A stretch of DNA of 64,000 nucleotides from CAAFZY01 sp964410325 (GTDB lineage Bacteria > Pseudomonadota > Alphaproteobacteria > RF32 > CAG-239). Position numbers and translations under genes: made by a program. The notes under the pieces were generated by a model. It searched no databases. It was not told the origin of the DNA and was given only the letters and a program-made list of their open reading frames with translations. Shown one piece after another: positions 18,032-27,433 of the stretch; position 1 is the stretch's first letter; every line of letters starts with the position of its first letter. The stretch lies in contig CAYPFN010000005.1 of assembly GCA_964410325.1 (NCBI GenBank), forward strand, positions 1 through 64,000, written 5' to 3'.

Positions 18032-19285
18032 GTGAATCATTCTTTTAACCGGTCTTCTTCTCTGGCAACTTTAGACATAGGCTCGTCTAAAGTATGCTGT
18101 TTAATTGCCCACATCGGCCGCGATAAAAGAATCGAAATTGTCGGGCACGGCTACAATGCTTCCCATGGCATAAAAAATGGCATCATCACCGATATAAATC
18201 AGGCAACATTATCAGTGTGCAACGCCGTTGAGACTGCTGAACAAATGGCTAATGAACGCATAAACCGCATCATTGTCAACGTTTCCGGAGAAAAAACCCG
18301 AAGCCTTATACGTAGCACCGCTATTTCTTTGCACAAAAACCGGCCGATAAGTGATGCTGATATTGAAAAATTAATAAATAAGGACAATTCAAAAATAAAT
18401 CTTGCGAATAACGAGCTTATTCATTGTCTGCCGACAAACTACCGCATTGACAAAGGGGAACCACTCAAAGATCCTCGCGATATTTACGGCGAAAACTTAA
18501 GCCTGGATATCATGTTAGGCTTCTATCCAGCAATGCTTTATAAAAACCTGTCCGCCGTTATTGAAAACGCACATTTGGAAATTGCCGGGAGGGCTTTTTC
18601 CGCTTATGCTTCCGGCCTAGCCTGCCTGGTTGAAGATGAAAAAGAACTCGGTGCCACGATTGTTGATATTGGCGGTGGCACCACAAGCATCGCTACATTC
18701 AAAAACGGATTTCCCATTCATTTTTCGACCATTCCTGTTGGTGGCAACAATATCACCAATGATATTGCTTGGGGTTTAACAACCTCATTTGCCCACGCCG
18801 AAGACTTAAAAAATCGGCACGGTTGCGCTTTTCTTATCAGTCAAGATGAGGCAGAGATTATTAATGTCTATCCGGTTGGCGAAGAAGATGACAATTCTAT
18901 CCGCCAAATTCATAAATCTGACTTAATTAACATCATTGCCCCGCGGGTTGAAGAAATGTTTGAAATGATTGCGCATAAATTAAATGAACACGGTCTAAAG
19001 AACCTTACCAGCCATCGAATTGTTTTGACCGGTGGCAGCAGCCAGCTACCCGGAATCCGCGATATAGCCAATTTGGTTTTGGACAAGCAAGTACGTCTAG
19101 GAATTCCGCGCAACATTCCGAGTATACCGAAAATCCTTTACAATCCGACGTTCTCCACATCTTTGGGAATGTTGTTGTTTGCTCTCAACTATAATGAGCG
19201 CAAACCTCCGAAATTATCCAGACGGACTTCCGTTGAAACCGGCGGTTTGAATAGAATATTTTCCTGGTTTAAACAAAATTTTTAA
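18032..19285 (+). CDS. ftsA: Cell-division actin-like protein FtsA
   Basis: 417 residues. Actin/Hsp70-type ATPase segments LDIGSSKVCCLIA (phosphate 1), ATIVDIGGGTTSIATF (phosphate 2) and RIVLTGGSSQLPGI (adenosine) are visible, along with the 1C subdomain. The C-terminus LNRIFSWFKQNF is the amphipathic membrane-targeting helix. It tethers FtsZ filaments to the membrane. GTG start, AGGAG upstream, 24 nt after ftsQ. Confidence 0.96.
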   Translation: MNHSFNRSSSLATLDIGSSKVCCLIAHIGRDKRIEIVGHGYNASHGIKNGIITDINQATLSVCNAVETAEQMANERINRIIVNVSGEKTRSLIRSTAISLHKNRPISDADIEKLINKDNSKINLANNELIHCLPTNYRIDKGEPLKDPRDIYGENLSLDIMLGFYPAMLYKNLSAVIENAHLEIAGRAFSAYASGLACLVEDEKELGATIVDIGGGTTSIATFKNGFPIHFSTIPVGGNNITNDIAWGLTTSFAHAEDLKNRHGCAFLISQDEAEIINVYPVGEEDDNSIRQIHKSDLINIIAPRVEEMFEMIAHKLNEHGLKNLTSHRIVLTGGSSQLPGIRDIANLVLDKQVRLGIPRNIPSIPKILYNPTFSTSLGMLLFALNYNERKPPKLSRRTSVETGGLNRIFSWFKQNF

Positions 19286-19399
19286 TGCGCTTCTGCTTAA
19301 CTTCTGCATAAAAGATTGAACTAAATAAGCTTTAGTAACTAAACCTTAATTTATTAGGGGTATCATGATAAGCAAGTAAAGAATCAATTTGGGAGTATA

Positions 19400-21139
19400 A
19401 TGAATATGTCCATTAACTTAGCTGTAGCTGACACAACCATCACCCATTTAAAACCAAGAATCGCCGTTATTGGCGTTGGCGGTGGAGGTGGCAATGCCGT
19501 CAACAATATGATTGCTAAAAATCTGGAAGGGGTTGATTTCATTGTTGCCAACACTGATGCCCAAGCTCTGGCACATTCTTCAGCAAGTCGCAAAATCCAG
19601 CTCGGTTTGGAAATTACGCAGGGGTTAGGCGCCGGTGCACGTCCAGAAATTGGCAAAATGGCTGCCGAGGAAGCAAAGGAAGAAATTGAAAAAGAACTGG
19701 AAGGTTCAAACATGGTTTTCATCACGGCTGGAATGGGCGGTGGCACAGGTTCCGGCGCTGCACCAGTGGTGGCAAAAATTGCAAAAGAAAAAGGCATTTT
19801 AACTGTCGGTGTCGTTACAAAACCTTTTGATTTTGAAGGCAAAAAAAGAATGGAAACTGCTGAAGAGGCCGTATCCAAATTTACTGAAGAAGTTGACAGT
19901 ATTATCATTATCCCCAACCAGAATTTGTTCCGTATCGCCGATAAAAACACCACACTTGCCGACGCTTTTATCATGGCCGATAATGTTTTATATTCAGGAG
20001 TTCGTTCCATTACGGATCTGATGATGATGCCGGGTCTGATAAATCTCGATTTTGCCGACATCAAAAGCATCATGGAAGATAAAGGAAAAGCAATTATGGG
20101 TACTGGCGAGGCCGAAGGCGAAGATCGTGCCCGCATTGCCGCGGAACAGGCTCTTTCCAACCCCCTGCTTGATGACTGCTCAATGAAAGGCGCCAAAGGC
20201 GTTTTGATTAACATCACCGGCGGTAATGATATCACGCTGATGGAAATTGATGAAGCGGCCAACATCATCAAAGCGGAAGTTGACGATAATGCCAACATTA
20301 TTTTCGGCTCTAGCTACGACGATTCACTGGCTGGAAAAATTCGGGTTTCCATTGTTGTAACCGGAATTAACAATCAGCTCAATAGCCGACAAAAAGAAAA
20401 GCTTAGCAATACGGCCACCTATATAGACGCAAGCTATATGCCCGCCATTGAACAGGATATTCTCCAAGAACAAAATCAACAAAACATTGACGCCAATCTG
20501 GAAAGATTTTCTGCCAATAGCCAAACAATGGAAGAAAAAACACCAGCAGATGATAATGATACTGCCGAAGAACCAGAAACTCCTCTTCCGACGGAAATGC
20601 CTGATGTTATTATGCCGGGAAATAATGAAGAAAACAGCGTCGAAACTAATTTCAATGAAGATGCCCGGGAGGATTTCTCAAAATTTGAAGATTATGACAT
20701 GTTGGAAAAATCAAAGGCCATTCCGGATGCACCGCAGGCCTCTGCCCTCTTTAGCGCAATTATTAATAAAAGCGCCTCAACAGAACATAAGCTGAAAGAC
20801 GAAAACCGTCTGGAAGATATCATGCCAGATGATAAGGATGTTTTTATGAGCCGCACCTCTATTAATACCATTGAAGAAGAACCAGTATTATTCCCAGAAC
20901 ATAATACGCATTTTGCCGAAAGAACTGAAGAAAAAGAAGAAATTAGCGAATTGCCTGGTAATAAACCGAATTTTATTGATAAAATCTTGGGCATTTCCCG
21001 GGCGCGGAAAAACCGCAAAGAACAATATTCCGAACCAGCTATGCCACATTTTTCTGCCGAAGAACCGAATGATATGGTTTCTTCCAATGATGATGAATTG
21101 GAAAACCTTGACATTCCTTCTTTTTTAAGAAGAAAATAA
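19400..21139 (+). CDS. ftsZ: Cell-division GTPase FtsZ with long C-terminal linker
   Basis: 579 residues. The tubulin-like GTPase core (about 1-330) contains GVGGGGGNAVNNM and the signature GMGGGTGSGAAP. About 230 acidic, low-complexity residues form the linker, and the protein ends with the conserved partner-binding peptide DIPSFLRRK. A linker this long is typical of many alphaproteobacteria. GGGAG lies 7 nt before ATG 19400. It closes the dcw cluster; a strong terminator follows and lpxC is not adjacent. Confidence 0.97.
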   Translation: MNMSINLAVADTTITHLKPRIAVIGVGGGGGNAVNNMIAKNLEGVDFIVANTDAQALAHSSASRKIQLGLEITQGLGAGARPEIGKMAAEEAKEEIEKELEGSNMVFITAGMGGGTGSGAAPVVAKIAKEKGILTVGVVTKPFDFEGKKRMETAEEAVSKFTEEVDSIIIIPNQNLFRIADKNTTLADAFIMADNVLYSGVRSITDLMMMPGLINLDFADIKSIMEDKGKAIMGTGEAEGEDRARIAAEQALSNPLLDDCSMKGAKGVLINITGGNDITLMEIDEAANIIKAEVDDNANIIFGSSYDDSLAGKIRVSIVVTGINNQLNSRQKEKLSNTATYIDASYMPAIEQDILQEQNQQNIDANLERFSANSQTMEEKTPADDNDTAEEPETPLPTEMPDVIMPGNNEENSVETNFNEDAREDFSKFEDYDMLEKSKAIPDAPQASALFSAIINKSASTEHKLKDENRLEDIMPDDKDVFMSRTSINTIEEEPVLFPEHNTHFAERTEEKEEISELPGNKPNFIDKILGISRARKNRKEQYSEPAMPHFSAEEPNDMVSSNDDELENLDIPSFLRRK

Positions 21140-21158
21140 ACTAAAATTCAAATCCTGT

Positions 21159-21189
21159 AAAACCGACCATATTTCGTATGGTCGGTTTT
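21159..21189 (+). terminator. Intrinsic terminator of the division cluster
   Basis: Perfect 13-bp stem aaaaccgaccata/tatggtcggtttt around a 5-nt loop, 19 nt after the ftsZ stop. Confidence 0.9.
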
Positions 21190-21760
21190 GGCTACAATTA
21201 ACAACAATAGATTTCTGCCTGCCCTTTCTTATTTCAAAATCCAAAATAGACACTTTAAATACATTCTCTTCCACATTCAGCTCACCACTATTACCAAACC
21301 TTTCTGGATAGGACATGATTGTTCTCAACTCTTATCGTTACTCTGCTGGACCGACCCATAATACCAACATTTAATATTGAAAAAATCTGCATAAAACAGT
21401 GTACGATACTCAACCAAACAACCAATATGCTTATATGTTTGCGATAGCGGTACATTTTAACCGGATTTTTCACCACATCCGTAGAAACCGATACGCTTTC
21501 TACTCCGACAAATCCCTACAGCGTAAAATTAAGCATCATGTCGATAGCACTCACATATCATTTCCGGTAACATCACAACCACCCATATAGGTATCGGCAT
21601 TAAAACAAAACCAACCCCAAAACACCATACCGATACTCATAAAAAGAGAATAATCTTTCATATCTCCAAATCGCATCTTTTGCGCCGAATATTGCAGTGT
21701 AAACAATTACAATCGAAATCAAGCTGTTTAATCTCTGCGCCAGACCATCTCACAAATCTT
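21190..21760. other. Intergenic stretch without a supported gene
   Basis: About 570 nt between the ftsZ terminator and the next terminator. Only short unrelated open frames without SD or recognisable motifs are seen on either strand. It could be decayed coding DNA, but no family can be recognised. Confidence 0.5.
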
Positions 21761-21792
21761 TAGAAGCCCCGCAAAATTTTGCAGGGCTTCTA
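21761..21792. terminator. Intrinsic terminator of hydrolase gene
   Basis: Long palindrome tagaagccccgcaaaa / ttttgcagggcttcta with one G-T pair, followed on the minus strand by AAGA-rich sequence. It lies downstream of the minus-strand hydrolase gene. Confidence 0.7.
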
Positions 21793-21828
21793 AAAAACTC
21801 TAATATTTTTTATTATCACCGTTGCCAG

Positions 21829-22596
21829 CTATAAAATTTCAACTTCATCAAACTCTGTTTCGTCCGTTGTTAAAACATCATCCGTTTCCAGAAGCATTTT
21901 TTCTTCTTCGTTTTCAGTTTTACGACGGCGACCTCTTTTTTTCTTAACTGGCGTTTTACGGCTTAAGACATCTAACACATAATTTCCTACCACTTTGTAC
22001 AAATCGATCAAATGATTGTTATACATATGATCGCCAGACTCAATCATAGCAAAATCAACCGATACGCTGCGCTGCATATTTAGACGTCTGGCCAATGTCG
22101 CCACCTGTTGCGGATTAACAATTTCATCAGCGCCGCCCTGAATGATTAAACCAGAAGTCGGACACGGTGCCAGAAAAGAAAAATCTTTTTCATTTGCTGG
22201 CGGCGAAACAGCAACAAAATTATTAATATCCGGACGGCGCATTAAAAGTTGCAAGGCAATCCACGCTCCAAAAGAATAGCCAGCAATCCAACATTGCCGC
22301 GCATCAGGATTCTGATTCTGTAGCCAATCTAGAGCAATTGTTGCATCTGAAAGTTCACCCGGACCGTCTTCAAACATGCCCTGCGAACGCCCTACTCCTC
22401 TAAAATTAAAACGCAGTACCGAAAAGCCCAAATCTTTAAAACAGCTGAACAAACTATATACAACTTTATTATTCATTGTTCCGCCATATTGCGGATGTGG
22501 ATGCAAAATCAGGGCAACCGGAGCATCAGGGCGTTCACTTTTATGACAGCGCCCTTCCAGGCGGCCAGCATGACCGTTAAACAAAACTTCAACCAT
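21829..22596 (-). CDS. Cytosolic alpha/beta hydrolase
   Basis: 255 residues without signal peptide. Segments of the family: LILHPHPQYGGTMNNKVV (oxyanion region), RFNFRGVGRSQG, nucleophile elbow GYSFGAW (Ser), Asp in GGADEIV and His in ESGDHMY. After residue 215 a basic stretch KKKRGRRRK and a strongly acidic tail are added; these are unusual for the family and probably disordered. This hydrolase type is common in alphaproteobacteria; substrate unknown. Confidence 0.9.
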   Translation of the reverse strand: MVEVLFNGHAGRLEGRCHKSERPDAPVALILHPHPQYGGTMNNKVVYSLFSCFKDLGFSVLRFNFRGVGRSQGMFEDGPGELSDATIALDWLQNQNPDARQCWIAGYSFGAWIALQLLMRRPDINNFVAVSPPANEKDFSFLAPCPTSGLIIQGGADEIVNPQQVATLARRLNMQRSVSVDFAMIESGDHMYNNHLIDLYKVVGNYVLDVLSRKTPVKKKRGRRRKTENEEEKMLLETDDVLTTDETEFDEVEIL

Positions 22597-22693
22597 ATAT
22601 AATTCTCTTTTTTATCATTAATTTACTTTTTTTAAGTTAAATTATCATAACATTTATAATAAAATGTTAATTTTTCTAAGGAATATACAAAAA

Positions 22694-23383
22694 ATGAAAA
22701 GAAAAAACAAGTCTATAATTTTAGAAGATTTGGATTCTGTCATTGACCGCGATCCAGCAACCTCATCCAGAGCGCAAGCGCTGCTTTTTTCCTCGGGTTT
22801 TCATGCAATTGCCCTATATCGCCTCAACCATTGGTTATGGCAAAAAAACTGGAAGTTAACAGCGCGTTTTTTCTCTCAGGCAACTCGGTTTTTGACCGGC
22901 ATTGAGATTCATCCAGGTGCAAAAATCGGCAAAGGCTTTTTCATTGACCACGGCATGGGCGTCGTGATTGGCGAAACCACACAAATCGGCAGTAACGTGA
23001 CTTTATATCATGACGTTACTTTAGGTGGCACAACGGTTTTTGATAAAAACGGAAAAAAAATAGACAAGCGCCATCCTACCATCGGCAACAATGTCATTAT
23101 CGGCTCCGGCGCCCAGGTTCTGGGTCCCATCAAAATTGGCAACAATGTTAAAATCGGTTCCAATGCCGTTGTCGTTAAAAATATCGCAGCAAACCAGACG
23201 GTTGTCGGTGTTCCAGCTCATACAACGGAAAAAAATCAAAATACAGATAAAAAATTTTGCGCTTATGCCATTGGTAAAGATACCCCTGATCCGATAGATG
23301 AAGATATAAAAAAGCTGCAAATTCAAATCAAACAACTGCAGAAAGAAATAGACAAATTAAAAACGCAAAATAAAATGCAATAA
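22694..23383 (+). CDS. cysE: Serine O-acetyltransferase
   Basis: About 229 residues from ATG 22694 (AAGGAA 10 nt upstream; an in-frame ATG at 22664 is less well supported). It acetylates serine to O-acetylserine, the first step of cysteine synthesis. The N-terminal helical part includes RAQALLFSSGFHAIALYRLNHWLW, followed by left-handed beta-helix hexapeptide repeats with the catalytic HPGAKIGKGFFIDHGMGVVIGETT region. The C-terminal tail is a predicted coiled coil rather than the usual cysteine-inhibition tail ending in Ile. Confidence 0.95.
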   Translation: MKRKNKSIILEDLDSVIDRDPATSSRAQALLFSSGFHAIALYRLNHWLWQKNWKLTARFFSQATRFLTGIEIHPGAKIGKGFFIDHGMGVVIGETTQIGSNVTLYHDVTLGGTTVFDKNGKKIDKRHPTIGNNVIIGSGAQVLGPIKIGNNVKIGSNAVVVKNIAANQTVVGVPAHTTEKNQNTDKKFCAYAIGKDTPDPIDEDIKKLQIQIKQLQKEIDKLKTQNKMQ

Positions 23384-23460
23384 TATTGTAACTATTATTT
23401 TAATATTTTTTATGTTAGAATAAAAATATCTTGAAAAGCAGTCGCGCAAAGGAGAAAGAT

Positions 23461-24078
23461 ATGATTAAATTTTCATCTGTATTACCTGCCGCCATAGCAT
23501 TGTGTTTACTCACAGCAACCGCCCGTGCCCAACTGCCAGCTAATCCATGGATACCGCAACCACCTTCCCCAAATGATGGTTATTTCGGTGATGACGTAGG
23601 AAATGGAACTGGCGGAGATATCACCGATTCGCCTATTTATGCCGATGGTCCGACCGGTGGTGAAATTCTACCAGTCGATCCTTGGGCGCGTGCTCGTGAC
23701 CGTAGCAGTATTCGCACTTGGCGTGGCAGCGGCCAGCACGGAAAATTAAATTATATCGGCGAAGCCACTACCTATACCACAGCCATGGGACAGGAGATGA
23801 TCGCCCCTGAAGTCAATCGACACAACATGATCGTTATGCTCGAACATTTAAGAAATATGGGGTATAACATTCCTACTTCTTATGACCAGAAAATTAAAGA
23901 TATGCCGTCCGACTACAAAGAAACTTTGCAGCAAAGCCTGCAAGATGTTACTTCCAGTGCCGGAGACGATCCTTTAAGTCTGATGTTCTCAAACGTGTAT
24001 AATATTATGGAAAATTATACCGGACTTGACTTTAATAATTTATTGTTCAATACCATGGATATTTTAGGAACAGATTAA
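23461..24078 (+). CDS. Secreted protein of unknown function
   Basis: 205 residues from ATG 23461, which has AAGGAGAAAG just upstream and a clear Sec signal peptide (cleavage after ATARA). The mature protein starts with a Pro/Gly/Asp-rich, probably flexible, stretch and continues with helical sequence. No family recognised. The stop codon is one nucleotide before the RNA methyltransferase start, so the two are co-transcribed, which need not mean a shared function. Confidence 0.75.
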   Translation: MIKFSSVLPAAIALCLLTATARAQLPANPWIPQPPSPNDGYFGDDVGNGTGGDITDSPIYADGPTGGEILPVDPWARARDRSSIRTWRGSGQHGKLNYIGEATTYTTAMGQEMIAPEVNRHNMIVMLEHLRNMGYNIPTSYDQKIKDMPSDYKETLQQSLQDVTSSAGDDPLSLMFSNVYNIMENYTGLDFNNLLFNTMDILGTD

Positions 24079-24079
24079 A

Positions 24080-24814
24080 ATGGTATTACAACAGACGCTT
24101 TGTCCAGTAATCATTTTGGTTCATCCGCAAATGGCTGAAAATATCGGCATGGCCGCCCGTGCTATGCTGAATTGTGCTTTATATAACCTGCGGCTGGTCA
24201 AACCGAGGGAAAATCATCTTTCAAAAAAAGCATTGGCCGCCTCTTCCGGCGCTGATAAAATTCTACAAGATGCTGAAACATACAATTCAACGGCTGAGGC
24301 GGTAGCTGACTTGAATGTAGTTTATGCCACGACAGCCCGCCGCCGCAACCAGATAAAAACCGTCTATACGGCTGAAAAAGCTATGGAGCCACTTAACCAT
24401 ATGCTAAAATCTGGCAATCGCTGCGGTATTTTATTTGGCCCAGAGAGAACAGGACTTGAAAATGATGATGTATCCTTAGCCGATGCCATTATCGAAATTC
24501 CGCTGAATCCGCAGCATTGTTCTCTAAATTTATCACAAGCGGTTTTGCTTATCGGTTATGAGTGGTACAAAACCCAAGTTAGTATTCCCGCCGAACAATT
24601 TATCACCAACACAACCCATCCGGCAGCCAAAGAACACGTTTTCAGATTCCTGGAATTTTTGGAAGATTCTCTAAAAGACTTCAAAAATCTGCAAGATGAA
24701 GATAAACGCCCAACCTTATTGCGTAATCTACATAACATTTTTACGCGCGGCCAAATGACCGAACAGGAGTTAAATACTCTTTACGGCATCATCAATCATT
24801 TTCGGCAAAAATAA
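24080..24814 (+). CDS. trmJ: SpoU/TrmJ-type tRNA/rRNA 2'-O-methyltransferase
   Basis: 244 residues, the length of E. coli TrmJ. SPOUT-fold motifs: VHPQMAENIGMAARAM (motif 1), GRNILFGPER-type GILFGPERTGLEND (motif 2) and IPLNPQHCSLNLSQAVLLIGYE (motif 3), which form the knotted SAM site. The C-terminal helical extension matches the TrmJ subgroup, which methylates the ribose at position 32 of tRNAs. Assignment to TrmJ rather than another SpoU member is probable, not proven. Confidence 0.88.
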   Translation: MVLQQTLCPVIILVHPQMAENIGMAARAMLNCALYNLRLVKPRENHLSKKALAASSGADKILQDAETYNSTAEAVADLNVVYATTARRRNQIKTVYTAEKAMEPLNHMLKSGNRCGILFGPERTGLENDDVSLADAIIEIPLNPQHCSLNLSQAVLLIGYEWYKTQVSIPAEQFITNTTHPAAKEHVFRFLEFLEDSLKDFKNLQDEDKRPTLLRNLHNIFTRGQMTEQELNTLYGIINHFRQK

Positions 24815-24821
24815 CTAGTTT

Positions 24822-25220
24822 CTATTTTTCACAAACTGATGGATATGTCCATATTCCCGTAAGCTTGCCACATAATTCCAGCTTAAAATCATATTTACAA
24901 TTACGGCTGCCTTCATCATAAGCTTTATCGTTGCGTAGACAGATCGTACGCACCATCTCATCAGTTATGCAATCTGTTTTATAACGACAGTTGTCAATCT
25001 GTTCAATTTCTTTAGTTGTTAGTTGAATACAGCCAAAATTTTCGCCCCATTTCAAACAATCATTCCGACAGCGATTCTCATCATAATCCCATACCATGGC
25101 ATTGTTCAGGCATTGATTGATTTTATGGCTTTCCAAAGTTCTAAATACGACATAACTTGCAATCAGAACAAGCAATACCCCAAAAACAACTTTTATTTTT
25201 TTACGCAATCCTCTAGTCAT
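24822..25220 (-). CDS. Small membrane-anchored Cys-rich protein
   Basis: 132 residues. A basic start is followed by one transmembrane helix (about 9-28) and a periplasmic-type domain with ten cysteines. No family recognised. It lies 18 nt downstream of malQ in the same direction and could be the last gene of the glycogen operon, or independent. AAAGGAGAAG lies about 14 nt upstream. Confidence 0.6.
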   Translation of the reverse strand: MTRGLRKKIKVVFGVLLVLIASYVVFRTLESHKINQCLNNAMVWDYDENRCRNDCLKWGENFGCIQLTTKEIEQIDNCRYKTDCITDEMVRTICLRNDKAYDEGSRNCKYDFKLELCGKLTGIWTYPSVCEK

Positions 25221-25238
25221 TTTTTCTGCTCTTCTCCT

Positions 25239-27398
25239 TTATTTACAACGCACACGCTTAAGCGCTGCGACATTTCGGATAAATTCTTCCCTATATTTTA
25301 TATCTTCAAGTTTGACCGGCAAGCGTCTCCGCCAATTCGGATACTTATCTATATCCGTTCCGGGCAGATTTTGTTGCTCTGCAACGCCGAAGATATCTTC
25401 AAGCTGCACCATAACTACTTTACTTGGCGCCTGAACTGCTAGATTATGCACTGCTTCCTCAATCCCTTCTGGATACCCTTCACCATACAAATAATTACCG
25501 CGGCGTAGCCGATCTTCCGGCCAAAAATGTCCGATATCAAGTGCTGACAACAACAAATAACGATCACGTTCTCTGGTTTTATATGCGCTTAACCGTTCTT
25601 CATCATTAAGCATATTCAAAGAATGTTTCAACTCAATATCATATCCAAACCACCACATCTTCAAAGGCGGCATATCGTGCGTGCCAATAGAGATAAAAGC
25701 ATCTTTCGGGTAGTCTTGAGGCATTTTAAAATCACCGCAACCACTATTCCAGCGTTCTGACCACAACACGCTAATAGAATAAATCTGCCGTTCTTGGATT
25801 TTATCCAAAAAGCCCTCTGGTACATTACCTATACTTTCTCCGACAATCACACATTTATGTAAATAGCTTTCCAGTGTCAAAAGATTGAGCATATCGTCAA
25901 AATTATAGTAAATATATGTACCTTCATCCTTATTATCAGGTATTACGAACAGGCGCATCATCCCCATAACGTGGTCAATCCGCAAAGCACCGGCATAAGC
26001 CATATTAGCGCGTAAAATTTTCAGATAAGGCTCATAAGCGCGATTTTTCAATTCATATGGATTAAAGGCGCCCAAACACCATTTCTGTCCTTGCGGGAAA
26101 AAAGCATCCGGCGGGGCGCCGGCACCTGCTTTATCAATAAAAACATACCGGTCCATCCATAATTCAGCACTGTCTTTACAGACACCGACCGGCAAATCGC
26201 GGTATAAACCGACTTTTAATCCAAGCTCTTGAATTTTTTCATAAACAAATTTTAACTGGCGATCGGCTTCAAATTGTAAAAATTTAAAAAAATCAATAAG
26301 TTCGCAATTTTGTTTTTTAAATTCAGCAACTCCCAAAGACTGCGGATTCTGCAGCGTTTTATCCCAAGCCTGCCACCCGCCTGTTGCTGTTTTAAACTGC
26401 TGGTGATAAATAGCCTGATATGTCGCCAGCATTTCCAAATCATATCCCTTCTCTTGTTCAAAAATTGTAAATTCCCGAAAATAATCCTTATCATTTTTCA
26501 TCTTGGCAAATAATTGGCGCAGGACTTTTATCTTAAGATTATAAACTTTGGTATAATCAATCAGATCTCCCCGCCGGGCATCATCAATTTCCTGAAACAG
26601 AAGATCATTTTTAACTGCTTGAAACCCCGGCACTTTTTCCACATCAATATAAATCGGATTTAAAAACAGACGACTGATTGAAGAATACGGACTGGCATTT
26701 TCAGGACAGTCATGGAATAGAACATTAAGAGGATTTAAACCGATAACATCAGCGCCGTTTTGGGCGCAAAGCGTTGCAAAATCTGCTAAATCGGTAAAGT
26801 CGCCCACACCCCAATTGCGGTCGCTCCTCAGTGAATAAAGCTGCAGGCTACAACCCCAGAGTTTTGCGCTTTCAATCTCAGGCGTCGTATAGCATTTTTC
26901 TGGCGCAATAGCTAAAATCGTCAAATACTTTTCTTCACCACACTCCAAAACCATATCATAATATCCGTACACTGGTTTATCTTGCAAATTAAACCATACT
27001 TTAACCCGCTCCCGGCTACCGGTCGTTCGGCTCTCATCACTCACATTCATCACAAACGCAACATCCTGCGCTTTGGCATTTATATCCGCAACATCTCGCG
27101 GAAATATCTGTATATTAATCGGTTTATCAAGTTGTTTTCTATCTAAAATTGCCGAAAATTTTAAATCGTTACAACGCAAAATAATGATATTTTCAAGCGT
27201 CTTTTTCCAAGATAAAAGTTCTGCCCTTTGCAAGGATGCTGCAATATCTTCTTGCGTTTTGACATTATACCCGTATTGCGCACAGAAAAACTTAATAACA
27301 TCTTCGCTGACTTCATAAGACTTCTTGCTGATGCCGCCATCTGAAAACTGTCTGGCTATGCCAAGTTTATCTGCCAACAAACATAATTTTTCTTCCAT
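25239..27398 (-). CDS. malQ: 4-alpha-glucanotransferase (amylomaltase)
   Basis: About 719 residues, GH77. It transfers alpha-1,4-glucan segments between maltodextrins. The N-terminal extension resembles E. coli-type MalQ. Catalytic-region motifs: YRDLPVGVCKDSAELW, LRIDHVMGMMRLF (nucleophile Asp region), VGESIGNVPEGF (acid/base Glu) and STGTHD-like ISIGTHDMPPLKMWW. Start ATG 27398 has GGAGG 6 nt upstream; the longer in-frame start is unsupported. Third gene of glgB-glgX-malQ; 35 nt after glgX. Confidence 0.96.
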   Translation of the reverse strand: MEEKLCLLADKLGIARQFSDGGISKKSYEVSEDVIKFFCAQYGYNVKTQEDIAASLQRAELLSWKKTLENIIILRCNDLKFSAILDRKQLDKPINIQIFPRDVADINAKAQDVAFVMNVSDESRTTGSRERVKVWFNLQDKPVYGYYDMVLECGEEKYLTILAIAPEKCYTTPEIESAKLWGCSLQLYSLRSDRNWGVGDFTDLADFATLCAQNGADVIGLNPLNVLFHDCPENASPYSSISRLFLNPIYIDVEKVPGFQAVKNDLLFQEIDDARRGDLIDYTKVYNLKIKVLRQLFAKMKNDKDYFREFTIFEQEKGYDLEMLATYQAIYHQQFKTATGGWQAWDKTLQNPQSLGVAEFKKQNCELIDFFKFLQFEADRQLKFVYEKIQELGLKVGLYRDLPVGVCKDSAELWMDRYVFIDKAGAGAPPDAFFPQGQKWCLGAFNPYELKNRAYEPYLKILRANMAYAGALRIDHVMGMMRLFVIPDNKDEGTYIYYNFDDMLNLLTLESYLHKCVIVGESIGNVPEGFLDKIQERQIYSISVLWSERWNSGCGDFKMPQDYPKDAFISIGTHDMPPLKMWWFGYDIELKHSLNMLNDEERLSAYKTRERDRYLLLSALDIGHFWPEDRLRRGNYLYGEGYPEGIEEAVHNLAVQAPSKVVMVQLEDIFGVAEQQNLPGTDIDKYPNWRRRLPVKLEDIKYREEFIRNVAALKRVRCK

Positions 27399-27433
27399 AA
27401 GCCACCTCCATATACGCAGCAACTGCAGCAAAA

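Noticed and set aside
19384..20298. 304-codon antisense frame within ftsZ
   Set aside because: It is antisense to the conserved GTPase core and its Ser/Ala-rich composition mirrors the ftsZ codons.
21125..21590. Several short open frames after ftsZ
   Set aside because: They cross the terminator or overlap each other, lack SD sequences and show no family resemblance.
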